A stretch of DNA of 64,000 bases from a virus, in IMG/VR virus record IMGVR_UViG_3300046616_000314, positions 222,616 to 286,615 of that record. One strand, written 5' to 3'. A program made the position numbers and the translations under genes. Numbering within the stretch: position 1 is the stretch's first letter; the number at the start of each line of letters is the position of its first letter. Below, in pieces: positions 57,275 through 64,000 of this stretch. The notes beneath the pieces are model-generated. The model was not told where the DNA came from. It was given only the letters and a program-made list of their open reading frames with translations, and made no database searches.

Positions 57275-60178
57275 CTACATGATCCAAATTTTTCCAGTAG
57301 CTTCCTCAAGCAACTCATCGAAGGCTTGCTTGACCTGATTCGGTAATTCCGACCAAAGGTGTTGAGCCGCAGCACGTCTCTCAGGATCGGTTGTCAAATC
57401 CATGCCTTCGTCAAAGTGATCCGGCAACGGGTTCAGAGTAATTTTTCCAGTAATGATATACTGCGCAAAGCTTTCGTGAATCCATTCAGATGCCGTGACC
57501 AGTTTATTCGACCGCGCCGAACGCATAGTACCCAAATAATGACCCATCATCTTAGTATAGATTTCATGGTGATCATGATAAATGATATGTCCATACTGTG
57601 TATCTTGATCTGGCCACTCGTGATCATAGCCAATTTCCAAGATGTTATGGACAAAATTTTCAAAGACATAGGCTGCACTATAGGACGACGCTAGCTTGTT
57701 ACGTCCACTGATCAGAGTATGCGCCATTCGGTGAGCAATGATCCATGGGCTACGCAAGCTGATGTAGTCTTGATCCGACATATTGCTTCCGAGGATCATC
57801 GTAATATGGTTCGGATTTGCCTTGCTCAAATATTCATAGGCTTCCTTACCGAGTTTCTTTTGAACCCATTCCAAATCTACGTAACCCTTTTGTGTCGTGG
57901 GATCATAGTCGGGATTGGTCGATTGCCAAAAATACATATCGAATGTGAATAGGGTTTTCATGAAAGCATTTTGGGCTTTCTTGATTACGCCAGGATCACG
58001 CATGGCTTTCTTATCGACGGCTGACCAGTGTGGAGCTTCCATTTCGTAGCCAGTGAATTTCGACATCATTTCTTTTTCATTGGAGTCGAAATTCGGATCA
58101 ACCTGCCAATCACCAATCGGGGCTTCGGTTAAACCAGCACCAAATTGATGAATGTCTTGTAATTTCCAAGTTTCGTGATCTTTAAAATATACTTGCCATC
58201 CCTTCAAGAATTTTTGAAGATACGGATTATTAATCAAATTATCCGATGATTGATACTTAGAATAAAATTCTAGTTCTAGATTACTTCCTCGCCAACCCAA
58301 GCTAATACAGTTTACCAATCCTTGAACATTAAAATGTGTTTTAAGATCATGATGAGTAGCATTGGCTGCATCCCATGCAATAATACCATCTGGCATTACA
58401 AACATTCGAACCCAACCAAAATTTTGCAATAAACGTTCTAATTCGCCGTGAGAACCAATCTTATAAGTTTGCAAGTTAGAATTTTTCAGTTCCACTTTAT
58501 CGAATGGAGCTTCGTCCAGAATTTCTTCCTCTATCGGTTCAGACGCCGTGATCAATTCTGTTAAGTTACCGAAGTATCTAATGAATTTTGCTTGCTTGTC
58601 GGGAGATTCGATACCGTATTCGTTCTCGCCCATGACGATAACAAACAATCCAAGCGACGTTTTCCAAACTTCTCCTGCACCCGCCCAATCATTGCTTTCA
58701 AGCATTTCATCTGAATTCGTAGCTGCAATAAAGGGTTCCCAACGGTTGGACGCGGAGACATACAGCGCGTCACGCGCGTCCGCGTGCGAACTGTCCATGG
58801 CATCCCACATATAGATGTCCCCGGTGGAAGCATCATAGGCGCCCCGAATACCAGACGTTGCCGAATTCAACAGAGATTGGAATTCACCACGGGTCGGATC
58901 GATGAAAAATTTTACGTTATTATTCCAAACCGAAGTCTCTTCGAAACGTTCGGTCAACTCGTCATCGGTCTCTTCATCTTCGTCATCAAGCATCGTCCAA
59001 TCGCCATAGATATCTTGGTCATAGTAATCGACTTCGATTTCTGGGAAATTGTTGACTAGCCAATCGCAACCGTGCGCCAATTCGGCGCCAACTTTATCAC
59101 TATGCCACCAGATTGTGTTCAGTGAAGCATCTGTGACCGTGAGCATGATCGGTTGACCAAATTTGGTGCTATAAGCGTAAACTGGAATAGCATCCTTTGG
59201 AAGATTCAATTCCGCATGAACTGTGTTGTGGACAGCATCATAGGCAGACCATGCATAAAAATCTTTCCCAACGGCATAGCCGCGCGCCATCTGGTGTTTG
59301 CCTAAGCATTCCCGCCATTCTTTGGAATTGGGATTGATAAAGACGGTGACGATATGTTCTTTGCGCGGACCATATTGCGGCTTGAAAGCGTGGGCAAAGG
59401 CTTCCTTGACCGGCTCTGGATCGGAATGAACGGGTTGTTCGGGGAAATCCAGAACATCCGAGTAGTGCGCCTTGAAGTCTACGACCGCGTGACCATTGCG
59501 ACCAATGGCGTTGAATTTTACATTCGGTGGTAGCGTGATAGGCGCACGCCGACGCTTGCCCCAAGATGCTTTATACCCTTCGTTTCCGTAGACGGTTCCT
59601 GCCATGATATCGAACAAAAGTTCTTGGTCATCGCGCGTAGTTGATTGAATATTGCTGAAGGGCTCATCATCCCAATCGACCTGCGACGGGTGCATTGTTA
59701 CGTCTACGTGACGCATTTCTACGGAAATACTTGTGACATATTTCCAAATATTTGTCAGATCACCGATCAAAAACTCTTCGGATTCATCCGACGAGACATC
59801 GCGCATACCAAGTGTACCCGCAATGGTGTCGATAGGTTCACGATAGGTTTGGTTACGCGGTTTGTTGCGATATGGCGCATAGCGCATCGGAACAACCTTA
59901 TGATTGTGCTTCAGACGTTGCAGGCTGAAGCCGATACGCCAAGCCTTGATCCCGCCTCTAGCGTAGGTATCTTGGATATCGAAGAATGCATTGCGGGTAA
60001 GGCTGACGCCCTGGACAGTGGCATCATTGATCGTGTGGGGTGTTCGCCCGGTGATCGTCTGTGTCTTGAAAATCATCCGCAGAGCATCAGCCGTAGTCCA
60101 GTGATAGACTTGTTGATCTGGTGCATTGACTAGTTCGTCAATACGGTCTTCGTTTAATAGGTCCATAAGGTCGCGCAT
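57275..60178 (-). CDS. multidomain virion-candidate: ADP-ribosyltransferase-like N-terminus, three repeats, HRxAH domain
   Basis: 967 residues from ATG 60178. Residues 1-10 MRDLMDLLNE fit a prohead-protease type cut site. Residues 24-140 look like an ART fold: VYHWT (His26), GVSLTRN (Ser59), DESEEF (Glu132/134). A repeat of about 110-150 residues recurs three times, marked by FYAWSAYDAVH (about 312), IYMWDAMDSSH (about 459) and IIAWDAANATHHD (about 602). Near 816 comes PWIIAHRMAHT and near 905 HESFAQYIITGKITL, shared with the protein at 2863. By analogy with T4 Alt it may be injected and modify host proteins. The ART call rests on motifs only. Confidence 0.62.
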   Translation of the reverse strand: MRDLMDLLNEDRIDELVNAPDQQVYHWTTADALRMIFKTQTITGRTPHTINDATVQGVSLTRNAFFDIQDTYARGGIKAWRIGFSLQRLKHNHKVVPMRYAPYRNKPRNQTYREPIDTIAGTLGMRDVSSDESEEFLIGDLTNIWKYVTSISVEMRHVDVTMHPSQVDWDDEPFSNIQSTTRDDQELLFDIMAGTVYGNEGYKASWGKRRRAPITLPPNVKFNAIGRNGHAVVDFKAHYSDVLDFPEQPVHSDPEPVKEAFAHAFKPQYGPRKEHIVTVFINPNSKEWRECLGKHQMARGYAVGKDFYAWSAYDAVHNTVHAELNLPKDAIPVYAYSTKFGQPIMLTVTDASLNTIWWHSDKVGAELAHGCDWLVNNFPEIEVDYYDQDIYGDWTMLDDEDEETDDELTERFEETSVWNNNVKFFIDPTRGEFQSLLNSATSGIRGAYDASTGDIYMWDAMDSSHADARDALYVSASNRWEPFIAATNSDEMLESNDWAGAGEVWKTSLGLFVIVMGENEYGIESPDKQAKFIRYFGNLTELITASEPIEEEILDEAPFDKVELKNSNLQTYKIGSHGELERLLQNFGWVRMFVMPDGIIAWDAANATHHDLKTHFNVQGLVNCISLGWRGSNLELEFYSKYQSSDNLINNPYLQKFLKGWQVYFKDHETWKLQDIHQFGAGLTEAPIGDWQVDPNFDSNEKEMMSKFTGYEMEAPHWSAVDKKAMRDPGVIKKAQNAFMKTLFTFDMYFWQSTNPDYDPTTQKGYVDLEWVQKKLGKEAYEYLSKANPNHITMILGSNMSDQDYISLRSPWIIAHRMAHTLISGRNKLASSYSAAYVFENFVHNILEIGYDHEWPDQDTQYGHIIYHDHHEIYTKMMGHYLGTMRSARSNKLVTASEWIHESFAQYIITGKITLNPLPDHFDEGMDLTTDPERRAAAQHLWSELPNQVKQAFDELLEEATGKIWIM

Positions 60179-60183
60179 ACGGT

Positions 60184-60191
60184 TATTTATG
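60184..60191 (-). promoter_or_regulatory. T4-late-like octamer (CATAAATA), minus strand
   Basis: CATAAATA on the minus strand ending five bases before ATG 60178, again leaderless in layout. A divergent TTGACA promoter for the 60247 gene lies just beyond (60194-60199). Confidence 0.55.
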
Positions 60192-60246
60192 GCTTGACAT
60201 TTGGTAGTGTTTTGGTACGGTCCCAATAATTGTTTGGAGATATCTT

Positions 60247-60774
60247 TTGACTTCTGATCGTCCTAAAATCCGAATTGGTCAACGCGATAAGCATCGTCAT
60301 ACGATGCCGATCTATAAGGATGATGTTCCGGTTGCAGAATTGTATTGGCGCATTGATCGCCAGTATCTACGCACGTGGCGTGGAGCCTTCGGTAAGAAAT
60401 CAACCGAATACAAGACCACGCGCATCGGCAAGCTGACGATTTTCCCGATCTTGGGTCCGCTTGATATTTCGAACCTATCGGATGCTCATACCGCGAAGCG
60501 TTACGCTCGCATGGTGGTCGAATACGGCTATGAAAACCTGATTCGGTATGAATATAAGAAAGATACTTTCACCAAAAATGACATCGTGATCGGTTGGACG
60601 CATCCGACTTTTGTATCCGAAGTTAACGAATGGTGTAAAAAACACATGCGGGATACGCCCGTGCTCAATGCTATGAAAAAGCAAGTGTCGCCGCTCTACA
60701 AAACGACGTGCATTTACGAAGTGGTTTTCTCTTGCGAAGAGGATGCCCTGATGTTCAAGTTGAAGTGGCTATGA
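60247..60774 (+). CDS. dispersed-family protein, tandem member 1
   Basis: 175 residues from TTG 60247 with GGAG ahead; ATG 60304 is an alternative. Helix NEWCKKHMRDTPVLNAM and ending EVVFSCEEDALMFKLKWL. First of three tandem overlapping members, all ending M-F-K-[LM]-K-W-L. Function unknown. Confidence 0.78.
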   Translation: MTSDRPKIRIGQRDKHRHTMPIYKDDVPVAELYWRIDRQYLRTWRGAFGKKSTEYKTTRIGKLTIFPILGPLDISNLSDAHTAKRYARMVVEYGYENLIRYEYKKDTFTKNDIVIGWTHPTFVSEVNEWCKKHMRDTPVLNAMKKQVSPLYKTTCIYEVVFSCEEDALMFKLKWL

Positions 60775-61244
60775 AAGTAACGTTCACCAAGCTAAATCCC
60801 GATGGATACAACACCCGTTTCATCCTGTACGAGGGTGAACGGGTCGGGAAGGTCACGTTCTATCGCAATCGCAAGCGCGATGGAAACAGGGACGTGTCGT
60901 TCACTGGGGGAGATTTTGTAAATTATCTTCACAAGTCTTCTATGGGTTTGTCTAAGTTCGACACGTGGATCGAAGTAAAGCGTTTCATCAAAGCATCGTA
61001 CGCTTCAGGTGGTAAGCTACTCGTGATGCGATTTTCTCAAGACCCAAAGTGTCTTGTGAATATTGCTTTCATCAAACATAATCATACGGCGCATTTCTAT
61101 GATCATGTGAAGGATTGGCTTGCCACGAAAGAAATCTCTGCTTATCTTGTCTCCCGGTCGCGGTTTGACGATCCGAAACACCAATATGATATTTTCTTTT
61201 CAAGCATGGATGATGCAACTATGTTCAAGATGAAGTGGTTGTAA
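60771..61244 (+). CDS. dispersed-family protein, tandem member 2
   Basis: 157 residues from ATG 60771 overlapping the previous stop. Starts MKVTFTKLNPDG like member 3 (MTKVTFTRSDD); ends IFFSSMDDATMFKMKWL. Helix VKDWLATKEISAYLVSRS precedes the last strand. Confidence 0.8.
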   Translation: MKVTFTKLNPDGYNTRFILYEGERVGKVTFYRNRKRDGNRDVSFTGGDFVNYLHKSSMGLSKFDTWIEVKRFIKASYASGGKLLVMRFSQDPKCLVNIAFIKHNHTAHFYDHVKDWLATKEISAYLVSRSRFDDPKHQYDIFFSSMDDATMFKMKWL

Positions 61245-61729
61245 TGACCAAAGTCACCTTCACTCGTTCCGATGACATCTATGCCGATGGTCAGCATGTG
61301 GGCTATTTTTCGTATAGCGCATCCCGTTGGTACATTAATAGTTTCAAGACTATGGGTGGTAGCAGGATTGCTCGATACGGGACCGAAGTTATTTGCACGG
61401 TATATTGCTCAGATGGTGAGAGCAAAGAATTGTCGCAGTTCTTTTCTAAGTCCCATGTAAAGCAATTCCTTCGGGTCTATTTTGGGGGAGGCAGGGGTAT
61501 TCCGCCCATCAAAATCCACGTGGTGCGCGAGCATTCTTTGTTCCGCCATATCGATTTCTTTACCGACAAACCGCCGGTCATTCGCGATAGCTTGCTAGAA
61601 TGGATCGGGCAAAATCTTAGTGCCACGCCGTTTTTCAAGCGAGTAGGATCGACTTCAACTGGTGGATACTGGAATATCTATTTCGCCAGTGAAGAAGATG
61701 CGATGATATTCAAGATGAAGTGGCTATAA
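61244..61729 (+). CDS. dispersed-family protein, tandem member 3
   Basis: 161 residues from ATG 61244 (TAATG). Ends IYFASEEDAMIFKMKWL. LEWIGQNLSATPFFKRVGS is the family helix. Probably arose by duplication of member 2. Confidence 0.8.
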   Translation: MTKVTFTRSDDIYADGQHVGYFSYSASRWYINSFKTMGGSRIARYGTEVICTVYCSDGESKELSQFFSKSHVKQFLRVYFGGGRGIPPIKIHVVREHSLFRHIDFFTDKPPVIRDSLLEWIGQNLSATPFFKRVGSTSTGGYWNIYFASEEDAMIFKMKWL

Positions 61730-61732
61730 CGC

Positions 61733-61770
61733 TTGACAATCTAATACACTGTGGTATCTATAGTGTATTA
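61733..61770 (+). promoter_or_regulatory. promoter with 9-bp inverted repeat (operator candidate)
   Basis: AACGCTTGACA context; TTGACA 61733-61738, 16-base spacer, TATCTA 61755-61760. TAATACACT / AGTGTATTA (61742-61750, 61762-61770) flanks the -10 box symmetrically. A TATAGTGTATT sequence also occurs upstream of the CCA enzyme gene on the minus strand. Confidence 0.65.
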
Positions 61771-61790
61771 TTTGATTGATCGGAGTCACC

Positions 61791-61997
61791 ATGAGCCGCG
61801 AACAAGAAATCCGCCAAGCCATTATCGCTCATATCCAAAAGAAGGGCTCGTGCCCTGCTTTTGAAAGCGTCGGTACGGATTGGACCGAAGGTAATCCTAT
61901 CTTCGAAGCGATGCTCGCTGAAGGTGTTCTGGTCGAGACCATTCGCATGAGCCCGAAGGGGCGTCGCATGACCGTCATTCGCCTGGGAGAAATCTAA
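61791..61997 (+). CDS. small helix-turn-helix-like protein
   Basis: 68 residues from ATG 61791 (GGAG seven bases ahead). Helices REQEIRQAIIAHIQKKG and PIFEAMLAEGVLVETI followed by a beta hairpin KGRRMTVIRL suggest a small winged helix. It could bind the adjacent inverted repeat, which is inference. Overlaps the next start. Confidence 0.68.
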   Translation: MSREQEIRQAIIAHIQKKGSCPAFESVGTDWTEGNPIFEAMLAEGVLVETIRMSPKGRRMTVIRLGEI

Positions 61998-62212
61998 TGA
62001 TTCAAGCTTGGGCTGCAAAGAAGAAAAATGGCGGGCTGTATCTGTATACGGTCGCCGGTTCGAAGAAGGTTGCGATGGCTCGTTTCATCGACAATTACAC
62101 TCAGACTAAGATGCGCGACATGCGCGGTCTGCCCCTGGCGGACATTCAAGCCCGGTTCGACGCTTTGCCCTATGGGCAGACCGTGACGCTGATCGACATT
62201 AAGGAACGCTAA
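61997..62212 (+). CDS. small basic protein
   Basis: 71 residues, basic, strand-rich start MIQAWAAKKKNGGLYLYTVA then helix. One base overlap with the previous stop. Unknown. Confidence 0.65.
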   Translation: MIQAWAAKKKNGGLYLYTVAGSKKVAMARFIDNYTQTKMRDMRGLPLADIQARFDALPYGQTVTLIDIKER

Positions 62213-62473
62213 ATGGAAACGATGTTCAAAATCGGCGGCGGTCTGGTGATTGTCGTTATCGTTTCTGTCATCGTGGCAGGCGCCCAAGCGGCGGCAAAGC
62301 AAGACGCTATCGACGCAATCACGTCGCGTGGCTATCACGTTGCTTCGGTGACGCCGCGCGTGTTCGGCTGCATGAAGCATCGATATCACTACGATATCGT
62401 GACCACCGAGGGTCCGAGCTACAAGGTGTGCGCTGGCAGCTTCATTGGTCCTTCGGTGGAACCGCTACGCTAG
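62213..62473 (+). CDS. small membrane-anchored or secreted protein
   Basis: 86 residues with a hydrophobic helix at 8-25 ending GAQAAAK, which resembles a signal peptide, and an outer domain with two Cys (FGCMKHRYHY and YKVCAGS) that could form a disulphide. A periplasmic role would fit superinfection exclusion or lysis control, not proven. Last four bases overlap the convergent gene. Confidence 0.66.
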   Translation: METMFKIGGGLVIVVIVSVIVAGAQAAAKQDAIDAITSRGYHVASVTPRVFGCMKHRYHYDIVTTEGPSYKVCAGSFIGPSVEPLR

Positions 62474-62805
62474 TTTTTCTTGTGGGAATCTTCCCACTCC
62501 ATCACTAGTTCCATCGCAACTTCGTCGTTGCGAGCCTTGGAAAGACGACGATAGAAGTCCTTAGAAGCCTCTAAGTCATCGACAGGTCGAACACCACACC
62601 CCGCGCCGCAAGTGCCCTTAAAACCGCTTACAAGCCCTTCAGTGGCATAGGTGAACGTGTGGGTTCGGTTGTCACGGGTAATACCCGTGATGCGACTGGG
62701 CTCATAACGACAATCTTCGATGAGATCACCGATGGCGTAGTCTGATTTTACGGACTGCCACTTAAAGTTTTCGATGGCTTCCGCGAGAGGACGAAACATT
62801 TTCAT
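62470..62805 (-). CDS. small unknown protein
   Basis: 111 residues from ATG 62805 (GAGGAC ahead). Cys-containing loop KGTCGAGCGVRPVDD and an acidic helical end. Convergent with the membrane protein gene. No family recognised. Confidence 0.66.
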   Translation of the reverse strand: MKMFRPLAEAIENFKWQSVKSDYAIGDLIEDCRYEPSRITGITRDNRTHTFTYATEGLVSGFKGTCGAGCGVRPVDDLEASKDFYRRLSKARNDEVAMELVMEWEDSHKKN

Positions 62806-62856
62806 GTAAGTCCTCTATCACAACACAACAAAGATGTCCACAGGCATGAAAAGGCG

Positions 62857-62884
62857 TTGACGCCTTTCTTGGATTTGGTATTAT
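62857..62884 (+). promoter_or_regulatory. promoter of a short structured RNA
   Basis: TTGACG 62857-62862, 16-base spacer, TATTAT 62879-62884; predicted start at 62891. The -35 box lies inside the hairpin AAAGGCG/CGCCTTT (62850-62867). Confidence 0.6.
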
Positions 62885-62890
62885 GACGTT

Positions 62891-62975
62891 GGTCATTGCC
62901 CCCAATGACCAGACGCCCGGTTGTGTTGAGCCCCGCCCCCGTTGGGTTCCGCGACCGGGCGTCAAATATTTTGAT
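62891..62975 (+). ncRNA. two-hairpin small RNA or leader
   Basis: Starts exactly at a perfect hairpin GGTCATTG-cccc-CAATGACC (62891-62910), followed by GACGCCCGGT / ACCGGGCGTC (62912-62921 and 62954-62963), ten perfect pairs, with a smaller AGCCC/GGGTT stem inside. No clear T-run terminator, so it may also run into the 63004 gene. Confidence 0.6.
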
Positions 62976-62998
62976 TTCCGAAAATAATTTGGTATGAT
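62971..62998 (+). promoter_or_regulatory. sigma70-like promoter giving a leaderless mRNA
   Basis: TTGATT 62971-62976, 16-base spacer, TATGAT 62993-62998; ATG 63004 follows after five bases without a Shine-Dalgarno. Confidence 0.6.
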
Positions 62999-63003
62999 GC
63001 CTG

Positions 63004-63627
63004 ATGTATTTTTTGTCCATCCCCGGTGATCTCATCGACCGAAATGAAGAATGTACTTTCTCAGATTTGCTGGGATTGACCTTCGTCACGGCTGAGTCTT
63101 CAGAAAAGCGCGTTGATTTCGTCGCGGATTTCGGCGCGCGAATCACCATGTATCACGAACAAAACTGTTGTGAGAGCGTGTACGTCGAAGATATTAACGG
63201 CGATCTAAACGATTTGGTGGGAAGCCCGATTCTGCGCGCTGATGAGCGGACAAACGTCAAGAAGTACGGGCGGGACGTAAACGAAGACGGCGACCCTATT
63301 GGCGACCCGCCTCCCGAAAACGATGACGACTATCTTCCCGAACTTCAGCAATGGACGTTCTATGGTCTTTCGACCATCAAGGGCTCCGTTGATTTCCGGT
63401 TCTATGGATCGTCAAACGGATATTATTCAGTGAGCGTCACCACCCGAATGGTCCGTTTCACCCCAGAAGTCATGCAATTCTGTAAGGAAAAGCAAATCAC
63501 CGCTTGGCTGATGGGCAACCATCCCAACGACGAAGATTTCGACCATGACTTTGTTGCGACATTCCAAAACGAAGAAGACCTTCTAGTCTTCAAGCTAAAG
63601 TTTGGTGGGGACTTGTGTAAGGTGTAG
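63004..63627 (+). CDS. dispersed-family protein with acidic middle
   Basis: 207 residues. Middle part is acidic (DVNEDGDPIGDPPPENDDDY). Helix MQFCKEKQITAWLMGNH and ending ATFQNEEDLLVFKLKFGG place it in the dispersed family. Leaderless-type promoter. Its stop lies in a hairpin. Confidence 0.75.
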   Translation: MYFLSIPGDLIDRNEECTFSDLLGLTFVTAESSEKRVDFVADFGARITMYHEQNCCESVYVEDINGDLNDLVGSPILRADERTNVKKYGRDVNEDGDPIGDPPPENDDDYLPELQQWTFYGLSTIKGSVDFRFYGSSNGYYSVSVTTRMVRFTPEVMQFCKEKQITAWLMGNHPNDEDFDHDFVATFQNEEDLLVFKLKFGGDLCKV

Positions 63628-63764
63628 CCATGTGCTATGCCTTACACTTCGCATGATCGTCCCTGGACGATGAAGACGTAAGTGGTAGAGTCTGAACGAC
63701 CCAAAGGGAATTAACCTTTGCAGATCATCCACCCCCTGATGATGGTTATCTAAGGGGGATTTTT
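63615..63764 (+). ncRNA. structured 3' region with terminator, possible small RNA
   Basis: GTGTAAGG / CCTTACAC hairpin spans the stop codon (63615-63647), followed by ATCGTC/GACGAT, AAAGG/CCTTT, and the terminator CCCCCT / AGGGGG plus T5 (63732-63764). It may be a 3'-UTR-derived small RNA or only a structured trailer. From 63765 to 63843 only a weak GGCGGT/ATCGCC pairing was seen. Confidence 0.5.
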
Positions 63765-63843
63765 GGCGGTGATTGAGGGAGCCGAGATAACTGGCATCGC
63801 CACCATGCGAATTAATTTGCTATCATTAACCAAATTTGGTAAG

Positions 63844-63873
63844 AATGGTTCATAAATTTTATGAGCCATTTTT
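63844..63873 (+). promoter_or_regulatory. hairpin directly before a start codon
   Basis: AATGGTTCAT, seven-base loop, ATGAGCCATT, TTT, then ATG 63874. The only Shine-Dalgarno-like bases (TGAG) are in the 3' arm. CATAAATT, near the late octamer, sits across arm and loop, so the nested layout recalls the thrS element. Confidence 0.5.
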
Positions 63874-64000
63874 ATGCCGATCAAGAAGGCGACCAAGCGC
63901 GTCGCATCTACCGACAGCACGTTCAAGTATGCCCTGCGCGTAATCGAGACGGGTAAATTCTGGACCGGGAATGTTCGTTCCCCAAACCGCTACGCCCGTA
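63874..64000 (+). CDS. N-terminus of an unidentified protein (partial)
   Basis: 42 codons to the window end, MPIKKATKRVASTDSTFKYA then LRVIETGKFWTGN. Basic N-terminus. Too short to identify. Confidence 0.65.
   Translation, partial: MPIKKATKRVASTDSTFKYALRVIETGKFWTGNVRSPNRYAR

Noticed and set aside
1-64000. Insertion sequences, integrase or attachment sites
   Set aside because: No transposase, integrase, terminal repeat or tRNA-associated duplication was seen.

Overview
This window is part of a very large (jumbo) tailed-phage genome of T4-like myovirus type. Signature genes are a complete rIIA-rIIB pair, an Rnl1-type RNA ligase, a polynucleotide-kinase-like P-loop protein, a GroES co-chaperonin, and T4-late-promoter-like octamers (TATAAATA and one-base variants) in front of scattered genes on both strands. 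No terminase, portal, capsid, polymerase or integrase gene is seen and there is no sign of lysogeny. The GroES and IF-1 proteins look alphaproteobacterial (FGKWAGTE in GroES, LTKGRIAYRHK in IF-1), so I infer an alphaproteobacterial host, not proven.

Layout. 1-9.8 kb: small genes with ClpP, RNA ligase, a ParS/Xre-type antitoxin domain, GNAT, a T5orf172 nuclease-like protein, an HhH DNA glycosylase-like protein, then a minus-strand operon lipase / IF-1 / unknown. 9.9-15.8 kb: rIIA, rIIB, MazG-like and CCA-adding enzyme. 15.9-20.8 kb: PNK-like kinase and probable structural or abundant proteins. 20.85-28.5 kb: a 2541-residue Ig-like/LamG adhesin. 28.5-29.9 kb: no gene, but a roughly 1.27-kb highly structured non-coding RNA with promoter and terminator. 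29.9-35.8 kb: many small unknown genes, some too short for routine calling, and a PcfJ-like protein. 36-41.5 kb: a sugar/glycan cassette with GroES inside it. 41.6-45.2 kb: editing-less ThrRS, GatB/YqeY-like protein, metallopeptidase. 45.4-55.8 kb: a second, 3445-residue Ig-like/LamG adhesin. 55.9-60.2 kb: an L7/L12-CTD-like protein, SprT-like metalloprotease, a small RNA, and a 967-residue protein with an ADP-ribosyltransferase-like N-terminus. 60.2-64 kb: three tandem paralogues and small genes with structured intergenic RNAs.

How it may work together. One group acts on host translation and RNA repair (IF-1, bL12-CTD-like, ThrRS, GatB/YqeY-like, CCA enzyme, RNA ligase, PNK-like kinase). A second group has N-termini resembling T4 capsid-targeting/prohead-protease sites and could be packaged and injected (zinc-protease-like proteins and the ART-like protein). 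A third builds and decorates the particle surface (two giant adhesins, glycosyltransferase cassette). At least thirteen dispersed small proteins appear to share one C-terminal motif.

Regulation. Several promoters place their -10 element 2-6 bases from the start codon, implying leaderless mRNAs. At least four starts have their Shine-Dalgarno inside the 3' arm of a perfect or near-perfect hairpin. All functional statements are from reading the sequence; no searches were run.
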